Assembly: GCA_030267565.1 (NCBI GenBank)
Contig: BRXU01000019.1
Location: 1,104,501 to 1,168,500, forward strand
Source of the DNA: Pleodorina starrii
Lineage: Eukaryota > Chlorophyta > Chlorophyceae > Chlamydomonadales > Volvocaceae
Direction of reading: 5' to 3'
Length of the DNA stretch: 64,000 nt
Under the pieces are notes generated by a model. That model worked only from the letters and a program-made list of their open reading frames with translations. It was not told the DNA's origin and made no database searches. The position numbers and the translations under genes are program-made. Positions 43,153 to 53,576 of this stretch are shown in pieces; the first letter of the stretch is position 1, and each line of letters begins with the position of its first letter.

Positions 43153-45128
43153 GAGGTCGGGACAGCGGCGGGGCTCGCTGTGGCCACGGGATTTCGGGGG
43201 CTCCGGCTCCGCAGCGCCAACTACGCAACACGGAGGCCAGGAGCAACGCGGCTGCAGTTCGATTCCTGGTCCGAGGAAGCCTGGCGTCCCTTTCTCTGTG
43301 CGCAACTGTGTCGCCTTCCTCGCCGGGCAGCACAGGCATCGGCCGCACGCCGATATGTAGAAGCTGCGGCATCCAATGGCCACACCGGCCACAGACAGCA
43401 GGATACCCAGGACCGCCGCCGTTGCGAGTACGAAACGTATGAGACCAGGCTGCCAATGTTGCCTCTCCCCAAGCACCACCACCACATACACACATTACCG
43501 CACTGCACGACTGTGAACCAGTGTTCCCTCGGCGGTTTCGTAGCCCTTCGTGCCCTCGAGGCGTGAGTGGAAGCACGGTTCCTTTTGTTACGGTAACGAG
43601 CTTTGAAGTTGTGTGTCATGGTGGAGAGTTGGATTGATTGGATTAACGAATGCCAACCGAGGACAGCTGGAAGACCCTCTGGGCGTGGCTATCTGCAATC
43701 TAACGTTTAAAACTTTCAGAAAGATGACGACGCAGGGGCGCACTGTTTGCAACGAGCTTCTCGCTGAGCACGGCCGAGCTTCAGGCGTGCGGGCTAGAGC
43801 CAAAGGCTCAAACCTGGTTATTAGGCTGGGTCCCACTAGACTTGGACAGGTCGTCCGGACTTTCTTCCCTCTCCCCGGGTTCACTTGTTCCTGCCATGCG
43901 CGGTCAGTGCTGTCTGAGCCGATTGAGGCCATTCTCCCTGCCCTGATCGCTTTCTGTGCACTGCTCAGCCAGCCGGTCCGCTGGCCGTTTGTCCGGTTTC
44001 AGGGCCCACTGCCACGTCAAGCCTTGCGGCTGCCTCACGACGGCGCCAGTGTACGGCATCGTATGCACTCAGACATAGACCCATTACTGGCTTAGATGTC
44101 CCGGAACTTCCGCGGTTAGATGTGCAGAAAGTGTCCTTCATAGTGCGACACGCAGCGCATATAGCTATTTGGGACATTGGGAGAAGCCTGGTGTCAGTGC
44201 CTTTCCAACCAACAGATGACGGCACAAAACAACAAATCCAACCAACAATACCGGCGTCGCTTCTGGCAACATCTCCCGATCACCGAAACATCGTGCACAT
44301 GCCCAATCGCGCAACCCAGTGTACTCAAATCGCCGAGCTCGACTTCGAACCCTTCGGAGCTGCAAACAACTGCTGAACATCAAAGTGCCAATGCAGCGCC
44401 CACCATCCCAGCAGCCCACAAGCTGTCGTGCACCGTTGGTGGCTGGGAATTATCTGGTCAAACTGACTGACAGTTGGAGCGCAGACGAACGCTCTCGGTT
44501 GGGCTCGAACCGGGGACCAGGGCCATGCCCGGGCTCCGGAACCAATCACTGCTCGTCCAGTGCGAGCTCTACCTAGGCGCAAGCGTTTCCAGCGGGAAGC
44601 GCTTCGCCTGGTCATACTGCATACGTACATGCTGAAGTATAGTGATGCTTCAATGGGAATGATGTAACATCAGTTCAGTATTCTCCATGGGGCATCCGCC
44701 CAGGCCAGCCGACATGTTCCGACTCTAGTGACGCGCCGGCCAGGCCTGATCACCCTGGCTGGCTCATGTCATCAAGAACCAGACACGACTGACTAGTTTG
44801 AGCGGCTTCGGTGCGACCTGCACCGGGTCTTAGGTAGCAATGCGTAGGAAGAAGGAGCGCGGTCTCGCCTCGAAGGCCGGGCCGCGGGGCCAGCAATAGA
44901 TACAGTTTGCCCGAGCTGTAGTCTAGCTGCTGCTGCGCCGCCCCGCACGAACTCTCACGTTCATACGTTCCTAGTCTCCATTCGTTGATAGCGCAGACCA
45001 AATGCAAGCCCTACGGAGGCTTAAACTCGATGGCGCTCCGTGCATGCATCTCCCCGCGGCTAGGCCCGTGCCAACGTCTCAACCAGCCGCATCCACTGTC
45101 CCTTACTCATGCCAGCCGCCCACCGCCC
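43153..45128. other. convergent intergenic region
   Basis: Holds the 3' ends of two RING genes. A plus frame (43613-44095) has an internal ATG at 43724 but no recognisable domain. A tRNA-like stretch at 44492-44580 is listed separately. Confidence 0.4.
44492..44580 (-). repeat. tRNA-like segment, candidate SINE head
   Basis: The minus strand contains GGTTCGAGCCC (plus 44501-44511), a perfect pol III B-box. About 55 bp upstream of it is CTAGGTAGAGCTCGCAC, resembling a tRNA D-arm/A-box. The flanks do not form a proper acceptor or T stem, so it is not a functional tRNA as far as I can see. A tRNA-derived SINE head or a tRNA pseudogene fits better. Confidence 0.3.
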
Positions 45129-46398
45129 CTATCGGCGCGCCTCTGCCGCCTTCGGGTCAGCCGCCTGCGGCTGCAGAAGCGGCGCGTTGCAGAGCGGACA
45201 TGCTGGCGCCCGGGTGTACTCCGTCGAAGACAAAAACCACCTGTCCACGCACTCGACATGGAAGCGATGGCCGCAGCGCAGCACGCGCAGCACGTCCGCG
45301 TCCGCCGCGCCTCCACCGGCCCCGCTCGAGCCCTCGCCCGCATCGGGGCTGATGCTGGACCCGGCCGTGTAGTCCTCGCAGCATATGCTGCACGAGTGGG
45401 CGCTGGAGCCGCCGTGCTCCAGCAGCTGACGCACCAACTCCTCCTTCTCCAGGCACTTGATCGGCTCCAGGCCCCGCCCGCGGATCAACTCCTGCAACGT
45501 GATTAGACCGGCGATGGCAGCAGTGACAGCAGCGCGTGTTCCCCGGACCACTCCCGCGCTGTTAGGGCAGCTGCACTAAAAGTGGTAGTTCTACGGTATA
45601 CAGACGGCGCTCGGGATAAGATTCTCAGCTGGATCCGGCTAAAGCGCAATCCTCAGCAGCGCTGAACTGAATAGGACGGCGCAGGAGATAAGGTCGAGAC
45701 AGTATGTCGGCCATGGTAGGTCCGGACTACGGAGCATCGGGTGCTTAGGGGGTGCCAGCAATGTGTCGAAGCTAGCGGCCGATGTCTTACCTTAAGGTCA
45801 TGGACAGGCAGCCCCGCCAGCTGCTCGGATGTCATGTACGACTCCGTCGGCAGCTTCATGAGCGCCTCAGTGACCTCCTCCACCGTGATGCGCGCCCGAG
45901 CGCGACCATGCGGCTGCTGCGCCCTGCCATGACCTCCCTGGCCCTGCGCACCACCGGCCCCGCCTGCAGGGCCCCCCTGGTAGCCCTGCAACAGTAGCTG
46001 CAGGACAAATCTCCATCCGCCGTTCCGACGCACCTGTGTACACAAGTTGCGTGACCGGAAGGGTGTCGGACTAACGAACTAAGCCTAAGAGCGCCCCTTA
46101 GACGCGGATTGCAGCCGCAGGCGCAGCCAGCGCAGTAGCCCCCAGCTACTCAAGCCCGACACGAACGTGGTTTAGTTTCTAACCCGCTTATCGCCCGGTC
46201 GAGTTGCTCAAGCAAACTTACCCAGCGCACGAAGCATACGATGCCTGCAGCAAACAATGCTAGCGTTCCAATTAGGCGAAGTGCGTCATCCACGGAAGGC
46301 AGCCTCCAGGAGCCCTGCCAGCAGGACGCTTAGGGGTTGGTATGTATTCATAACAGTAGAGACTAGTCAAAGCCTGCGACTCACTGTAGACGGGGCAT
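45129..46398 (-). CDS. membrane-anchored RING-H2 protein with SAP-like module
   Basis: Exons 45129-45491, 45791-46033, 46222-46303 and 46385-46398 close in phase to 233 aa; the last two (N-terminal) are less sure. A single membrane helix (LIGTLALFAAGIVCFVRW) near residue 20-35 is followed by a Gly/Gln-rich stretch. Next comes a helical module (VEEVTEALMKLPTESY, SEQLAGLPVHDLKELIRG, IKCLEKEELVRQLLEHG) resembling SAP/ARMET-type folds. The C-terminal RING begins CSICCEDY. It has a long Gly/Ser-rich loop, then LRCGHRFHVECVDRWF, and closes with CPLC. It is probably an ER- or endomembrane-anchored E3 ligase with a cytosolic RING. The start ATG at 46398 was chosen because its donor (GTGAGT) and phase fit; exon 2 has a poor acceptor. 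Confidence 0.7.
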
Positions 46399-47476
46399 CT
46401 TGCAAGAAAAAAGGTGCAAGCTGTAGGAGCAACGGCAAAAGCGCTATGAGGGGGCCAACAGAAAAGGAGCCCCCTTGACCTGAACTGAAAAAAAAGACTA
46501 GCATTTACGAATTACTTCAGACAAAAGGTTGATGAGTAAAGTGGACCTGCGCTGAAGTCCTAATCGTTGGCTCTATCCGATAGCTCCTCTATCAAGCTTA
46601 TATCGAGGTTGATTAGAGGTGTTATAGGTGTTAAGTACTCTGTCCAAGCGTTAAAAGAGTTGCCATCACTTCAACTTTGCCCAAAACGAAAACTACGGGC
46701 AGCTAGAAGGTACGGCATGCGACAAGTCGTGAAGTTTCCGTACGGACCCAACGATCGCCGTTTACAGCGGGTTGCGCACGTGCGGAAGCGGTGATTTCCC
46801 TTTCATCGAGACACTGAAGCGTTATTGCTTTCACGTCAACATGTCAGCATCTAACTAAACACTGCTTCACTGGAGAGCCCGGATGGGCTTGGACCTCGCA
46901 AGCCATCATCTGGTACCGGTATTTTGTGTCTAACCTCCGCGCACACAAAACTCGCGCTGCATCGAGTCTTTCATCCCCTTCCGTCAGCACTCAGCTCGGA
47001 AAATCATGGCATATCTCCCTGGACACTGTGTACGCCATCTGCGAAAGTCCCCAGTCATTGCACAACAGGTTAGGACAGGTTAGGCGGATTACCGATCGCC
47101 CTAGTCTCGTACTAGTCACGCTCGGCCCCAAACGCGCTGCTCAACCTCCTTGTCCCTGCCCTTTCCTTAAGCCACGACAGCGCTGCCGCCATGAAATCCC
47201 CTGCCCAATCGTGCTGTACCGGCGGTCGCCGTACTGAGACATCGTCCACAGTACCTCCGCCTCCCACCGACGGCGTCTTGCTGCTCAAGCTGAGCCCCGT
47301 CACAACCACTTAGCCCGCGCTCCACACATGAGTCACACCTCTACTGCTGCGCCACAGAACACATCAATCCCGTCTGCGCCTAACCGAGCTGTTCCGTCTG
47401 GTCTCGTCCGTCAGTCCTGGTATCAGTAGGTCAATCGAGCAACACAAATACTCAATCCGTCAGCGTAGCAATCCTT
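46399..47476. other. intergenic, BUD31-like 3' flank and RING gene upstream region
   Basis: No coding frame of note. A TTACA at 46762-46766 (TGTAA on the minus strand) is a possible poly(A) signal for the BUD31-like gene. A short GGTTAGGACAGGTTAGG repeat lies near 47067. Confidence 0.4.
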
Positions 47477-49002
47477 TCAGTCAAGCGTCTTGTTGCTCTT
47501 CTTCAGCGCCTCCAGCCGCGCGCGCACTTCCGCGGGCATTTCGTCGTCGTCGTCCCCGTCGAAATCCGACGCCGGCCGCTTGCGGCTGGGCCCCGGGCCG
47601 CCCTCCGGCCCGCCCTCAGCGCCCTCGGCCTGCTCGCCCGGCGCCCCCTGCCCCCACGTCGTGCGGTTCTCCTCCAGCTTGGCCCCGTCCTCCTCGTCCA
47701 GCGGCGTGTTCCACCACACGGGGCCGCCGAACCTGCGACATCACGGCAGGCGGGGGCGGTGCCACAGCAACACGGGTAAGGCAGGCCAGGTCTAAGCATC
47801 CTCCATAGGGAGCCGTAGGTTGGGCCGGCGGCATTACGGCATCTTCGACAGTTCAGTCTCGTGGCCATTCACATGAAAGGCGGGCCTGGGCATGGCGCGC
47901 GGGCGGGTGGGTAGGCTTGGGGAAGGAAGCGGTGAGGGCTGGTGCGTCCAGGGTCTCGGCGCTGGTGCGTCCAGGGTCCGAGGTCCCGACCCCGGCCCCA
48001 CTCACTTGCCGTCACCCGATGCGCAGGAGATGCAGCCGGTCTGCACGTCCGGCGTGATGCGCTGCTGCTTGCCGCGCGCGCGCAGCGGCACGCGGCAGTG
48101 GCTGGTTGTCCCAAAGTTGTGGTTGCCCTTCTGGATGGCCAGCATGGAGCACAGGATCTCGTAGCCCGGCTTGCGCCACTTGGCAATGAGGGCGCCGTCC
48201 GCGACCTTCTCGCGAACTAGCCACTCAAACTGCAGCGGCACAGAGACGGCGCAGGATGAAAAGGGGAGGTTGTTGCGGAGCCCCGGCGGTGGTGAGAGCG
48301 ATTGAACTGCTGTGCGTGTGTGGGAGACCGCCTGTGGCGTCAAACTCCCGTTCAAAGGGGCCCAGGCCCGCCCCTGGGCCGATGCAGCCGCCAGGGGGTT
48401 AAACTGCCCTCAGTCCCCTGCAAGCGTACACGGCTACTCCGGCACCGTGAACCCCTGAACCGTGATCTCCCCAGCACCCTCTCACACACATTCTTAGCGC
48501 GTGTAACGACGATGATCAGAACAGCGGTGCACGCCCATACACAGTTAGCGCCACGCGGCTGGGGGTGGGGTCAAATTTAGTAGGCATAACCCCCCCTCCA
48601 AGCACGGTATGACATACAAAACCTCTCAGAAGACAGGTCCTCTAAACCCCTTAGGCCAAGCCGCGTAACCAATACAAGCTTTCGGGGGAGCCATTCCGAG
48701 GACGACCGAGTGAGATCTCCCAAAGAAAGCAACATTTGTTCCATCCCTTATTATGCACAAGCCAAACCGCAACTTACGAGTTCTTTTGCCATCACTTTGC
48801 GCTGATACATCAAGTCATAAATAAACCGGTTCTTTTCCCAATGTAACCGGTGAATTTTCCATGTTAGCTCCGTCTTGCGTTTGCCTTCGTGTTCCTCATT
48901 TACGGCCTCCTTGAGTTGCTGCTCAAAATCCTCTATCACCTCCTCGATAAGCTCCCAGCCCTCTGGCGGCTTCTTGCCCTTGAGCTTCCGGCGCAGAGAC
49001 AT
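47477..49002 (-). CDS. divergent BUD31/G10-family splicing factor with C-terminal extension
   Basis: Three exons, 48778-49002, 48006-48229 and 47477-47732, close in phase to 234 aa. The N-terminal half is plainly G10/BUD31: KKPPEGWELIEEVIEDFEQQ, EGKRKTELTWKIHRLHWEKN, RFIYDLMYQRK, then LIAKWRKPGYE. BUD31 is a nuclear spliceosome component of about 144 aa with a compact zinc-binding C-terminus. Here that region is degenerate. The usual LCCLRC becomes LCSMLA and NCICRVP becomes SHCRVP, leaving only a few cysteines (ending GCISCASGDG). An extra ~85 residues follow, beginning FGGPVWWNTPLDEEDG, then acidic/Gly/Pro-rich with a KRPASDFDGDDDDE stretch. This could be the sole, diverged BUD31 or a second paralogue beside a canonical copy elsewhere. 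Confidence 0.82.
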
Positions 49003-49542
49003 TCTAACTCAAAGATGAAAGGCGTATGGCAAGAAGATGGTAACCAATAAGCTGTCGGTGCGTGGAAGGGGTTCAAGCACAACAGTCCGTGCAAGTCGCA
49101 GAGAGAGTTAGGTTGTGTCTCGAAGCAGTTGTAGATGTATTTATCTCTTTGTTATGCCCTTTCAGCGAAGCTTTGCTTTGATGTAGGGTCACAGCGATCG
49201 GCCCTTGGGTCAATTGCCATTGGGATTCTTGGGCGTCGGCCCTCGGCCGTGCCGGCAATTTAGCTTTTCCAGTCGTAATTCCTTCATGTGATGGACTTCT
49301 ATGAATGTAAAAGAAATGATAACGCCAAAAAGTATATAGAAACCCTTCCTAACTAACTGGAGCGTTGAGTGAGTCGTTGAGTGAGACACGCGGAAGGCAT
49401 TTGAGCACCGACAGGTGCCGCACTGTTTCATAGGCCTTAGAAGAAGTATCTAAACCTTCTTGGAGCTGTCGAAAGGCTGGGAAACGGCCAGTCGTGGGTG
49501 CCCGGCTGGGAGGGCCGAGGCGCTGCCGGAGGGATCGCAGTT
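49003..49542. promoter_or_regulatory. putative bidirectional promoter region
   Basis: 540 bp between the start codons of the BUD31-like gene (minus) and the coiled-coil gene (plus). It is AT-richer than the flanks. The direct repeat GAGTGAGTCGTTGAGTGAG is at 49366-49384. Both transcripts must start here, but no TATA box was assigned with confidence. Confidence 0.5.
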
Positions 49543-52416
49543 ATGGCAGAGGTGAGTGAAGTGAATTGCACAGCTCCCCGCGTCCTTCATGGCACAGATA
49601 GGCGATGAGAGCCACGTAAGGATGCCAGCGCATCCTACCTAATCTTGGCCTCCGCATTGTGGGTAGGGGCACTTTCGCTTGTTTGAAGCATTTAACGGCG
49701 TTACGTGATGGTGCGCCGTGACCGTTGACGTGGGGCACCAACGTGCTCTGCGTGCTTTGGACAAAGCCTGACCAAGCTAGCGTGCGTAGCTAGGCTGTGC
49801 GGGGCCGTCACAGCCCTATCTTGTCACGCTAAACCGTTAACCCGTAGTATCGAAAGCGTATCGAAAGCGGATTGTAAAACTGTCCCCGTCCAACCTTCAA
49901 CCCGTTCCGCAGGCATCCGACCGCGAAGAGTACAAGGAGCGGCTCCGGGCGGCGGGCCGGCGGGCACTGGAAGACTTTCGGCGCCAAAAGGGTGCTGCCC
50001 GGAGCAGAGCGGCGGCGCCCGGGGAGGAGCCGGGATGCGGGCCTGGCCAGGGCCCGGACCGGTCCCCGACGGTTGAGCTGACCACCTTCCGCGTGGTGAC
50101 GCAGCCGGCCAGCGCCACCACGGGACCGGCCCCGAGCCACGAGCCAGCGGAGGTGAGAGAGAAGAGGGCCACCACTGGGTTGGGCGGAGATGGGCAGCGT
50201 GCAGCGTGCAGGGCCGAAGGGGTTGACCGACGTCACACGCCCCGTGGGCGCAGCTTGGGCCGCAACCCTTTGTATGTACGACCCACGCCGGCAGTCGTTG
50301 CCAAATCTGAAGTGAACGGAGAGCCCAACACACCGCAAAAAAACACGATTTCCCTGCCGCGGCACCCGGCACGCAGACGGCCGGGCGAAGGCCTGCGTCC
50401 CCTTGCCCCATTACCGTGTCGGTTGCAGTTCACCCGTTCCCCCATCCTCACAACCGTCTACACCTTTAACTGTGAAAGTGGTGTCAAAATTTAAGAGTTG
50501 CGCTCCAACACCCATCCCCTTCCCTCCTCGCTTCTCGCTGCCCGCCTCCCGCAGCTTGCCCTCCTATCCCCCGCCACGGCCATGGCCAGCACCTCCCTGG
50601 GCGCCCTGCCCCCCGGCAGCGCCTGTCTGCTGCCCCCACCCGGAACCTGGCCGCTCTCCTCCTCCCCCTGCTCCGTCACCTCCTGCACGGGCGGCGCCGC
50701 CAGCGTCAGCAGCCTCGCCTCCTCCACCCACATCGGCTACGCCACACCGGCGCCCAGCGCAGCCACCAGCGCCAGCACCTGCGCCAGCCCGGGCAGGGGT
50801 CTGGGCCTGGGCCTCGCCGACGGTGGCGGCGGCCGGCTGGTGGCAGCGGAGGACGACGAGGCGTCCCTGCCCCCGGATGTGCTGCCAGGCGCTGGGGGCT
50901 CCAGCTGGGGCGGTGGTGGCGGTGGTGGTGGTGGTGGTGGTGGTGGTGCTGACCCGGCGCTGGTGGACATGCTGCTGAGCCAGGTGGGGGGGTGGGGGGG
51001 GGTGGGGGTGGACGGGGTGCGGGACGCGGCGGAGGGTGCCATGCGCAGGCGCCTCCCTCCCTCCCTCCCTGTGTAGTGTCTGGTGTCTGGTGGCGGCTGG
51101 CCTGCCTGCCCGCGTGCTGTATTGGCTGCCTACGGAGCCGCTGTGGGGGGCCGGAGGGGGCGAGTGTGGAGCGACTTGGATGGAGGGACGGGCGACACCC
51201 GGTTGGGTCGGGTTGGGTTGGGTTCGGAACCGGAACTGGATCGGACCGGGTCAACGGCGGGCGTGCCGCCGTGACAAAAGCAGAGGCACGACGAATGCTG
51301 CCGCCTGCTGGAGGTGGATGAGGCAGGCGCCTGGGTGGCGGAGGCGGTGGCGGTGGCGGTGGCGGTGGCCCGCGGGTTGCCCCCCGGGGCGCTGCTTCAC
51401 CTATGTCGCTGCTCAGCCTGTACCTGTCTGTCTGTCTGTCTGTCTGTCTGCAGAATGCCGCTTAGGAGCGTTTTGCTCAGAAGCCCCGTGCGCCCCGTGC
51501 GCGGCCGTGCGCGTTCGACCCCTTTCATACACCCCCCTAAGGCCCCTACGCGGCTGCAACCAGTTCCCACATTCGAATTGCACTGAATACCCCCTCACCT
51601 CACCCCACCTCACCTCACCCCACCTCACCTCACGCGGCCGTGTCGGCGTCTCTGTTATGATCCCATGTGCGGCCATGTGCGGCAATGAACGTAACCACCG
51701 CCCCACCACCCCTTTGGTGTGGTGTGGTGCTTCTGTCGCTGCGTCAGGTGGAGGTTCTCATGCGGGATAAGGCCTCTCTGGCGGCTGAGAACGCGGGTCT
51801 CCGGCAGCAGGTGGAGCAGCTGACGGAGCTGGTGGGCTGGCTGTCACTGTCCCTGGAGCGGGGGGGCTCGGAGGGCGATGCGGCGGGGAGCGGCTACGAG
51901 GGAGCGGAGGGGGAGCTCCTCCCGGGGGAGGCGTGCGAGGAGGTGTACGGCGCATCGCCCTCGCGGTTGCAGCTAGAGGAGCCGGGCGAGTGCGGGGGGC
52001 GCGACCGGGATGTGGGCACGAGCTTGGAGGGCTGCGGCGGTGGCGCCGCGGGAAAGGAGGCAGGGAGGCGGGGGGACCAGGGCATGGGGTGGGATGCAAG
52101 GGCAGGCGGAGGGGCTGCGGCGGAGCGGGGGTGGTGCGGGGGTGGGCGGATGGGGCCTGAGGGCGCAGGTGTGACTGAGCGCGGGGAGGAGCGGACATGC
52201 GACGGGGGGAGCTGCGTGGAGGCGACGGTGGCGGGTGGGTCACACGGGGGAGGCGGGCAGGCGGAGGGGGCGAGCAGCGTGGCGGGACCAGGGCCTGAGG
52301 GAGGGAGAGGTGACATGGAGCAAAGGCCGGAGGGGTTTGCGCACGTGGCTGCGGGGGCGGTGTTGATGGAAGGGGGACCCCTGGGCCCGCCTGGGCCGCT
52401 GCGCTTCGGCGGATAA
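49543..52416 (+). CDS. coiled-coil protein with golgin/pericentrin-like N-terminus
   Basis: Proposed exons are 49543-49551, 49913-50152, 50555-50983, a micro-exon 51284-51313, and 51748-52416, all phase 0, giving about 458 aa. Exon 1 encodes only MAE. Exon 2 starts ASDREEYKERLRAAGRRALE then DFRRQKG. It matches the short basic motif (AG-x-x-x-L-x-x-F-R-x-x-K) found at the N-terminus of pericentrin/AKAP9- and golgin-type coiled-coil proteins. Exon 3 is Ser/Thr/Pro-rich with a Gly run encoded by (GGT)n. The micro-exon (RHDECCRLLE) leads into a clear heptad coiled coil, VLMRDKASLAAENAGLRQQ then VEQLTELVGWL. The C-terminal 170 residues are Gly/Glu-rich and disordered. A Golgi or basal-body scaffold role is inference. 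TGTAA follows the stop at about 52498. Confidence 0.6.
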
Positions 52417-53576
52417 TGCCGGGTTTTAGGAGGTCGGACAGGCTCGGCACCAACTGGGGTCGCTGCGTCTTGTGACGAGTGACGTTGCTAACGTTTGGTG
52501 TAACCACGTGTGCGGTTTATGTGGCCTCGGCATGCCCTCCGCATGTACGTACCCGTCAGTGCTAGACAAGTATATACGGGTTTGTTAGCGCCACAGAGTG
52601 GATTTTGTTCTCTAGAGACCTTCGCATGCTGGATGCAAAGATAATTGAAGCTGCGAGGGACCGTAAATCGCGAGCATGTGTCCGCATGGCGGTACATGTG
52701 TCAGACCGTTCCTCAGCGGAAACGCGTGGGTACTTTGATGCTGGCTTTGGGTTATAACAAAGCCCCCACAGACGTTTTGTCCAGCCGTAACGGGAAGAGG
52801 AACAGGGGCCAGTTTCGGTAAAAGGAGCGAGTCGAAATATTTCAACGACAATTTATATACGACATGAACGTTTTGCGTTCGATTTCCTTTTTTATTACAT
52901 AGTAGTTACACAGCCGCAGGGCGGCGGGATTGGTTATTGGGTCTTGCTGCAAGAACGACATTTGGGCGATTACAAGCTTACCTCAGAGCGTTGGTGCATA
53001 TCATTATATGCAAATCATTTACATCACTACAGCTCGACATACCTGACAACGTGACTCTGTTTTGCGGCAGCAGCACCATCCCACGGCAACCCCTAAGCCG
53101 AGAGGCAGCGCTCGGAAATCTTGAAGCAATTGCATAGGCCGAGTTACGGAAGTCGTCTTGCCCTGGGTGCCTTTGGACGGAGGAGGCTTACGTGCCAGCA
53201 GCCTGCCGAACGGGAGCAGCCAAAGTTGTCGAGGTTTGGGCCCGGCCACCACCTATACCCCGGTACGCCCGTTTCATTGCGACATGAATGCTTCACTCTG
53301 ATTGCCTGGCCAAGGCAGCTACGCGTTGCGCGAGCTGCGCAGGTGGCTACTGCCCTTGCGCGAGGCACTCGCAAGAGGAAGCGGCCAGTACTAAACCTTT
53401 GCTTCAGTGCCACACCAAGTGGATACATACTGAAGACATTTATTCGGCGCACCCTACGTTTTCCTCTCCGCAAAAGGTGTCGAACACTGTGCCACCTGCT
53501 GCTACTAACCTCTGCTGCTGCCGCCGCTTCCCTTCCATTCCCGCAGCGCTAACCGGCGCGGGCCGGGGGCACAATT
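52417..53576. other. intergenic between coiled-coil and homeodomain-like genes
   Basis: It contains the TGTAA (about 52498-52502) of the upstream gene and an AT-richer block (52830-53010). The stretch before 53577 ends in pyrimidine-rich CTTCCCTTCCATTCCCGCAG, which could also be an acceptor for an upstream non-coding or short coding exon that I cannot identify. Confidence 0.4.

Noticed and set aside
43250..43275. TTCGATTCC-like B-box suggesting a tRNA
   Set aside because: No matching T-stem, A-box or acceptor stem nearby.
43613..44095. 160-aa plus frame downstream of the RING-H2 gene
   Set aside because: The frame opens at GTG, its first ATG is internal, and I see no domain, splice structure or repeat supporting it.
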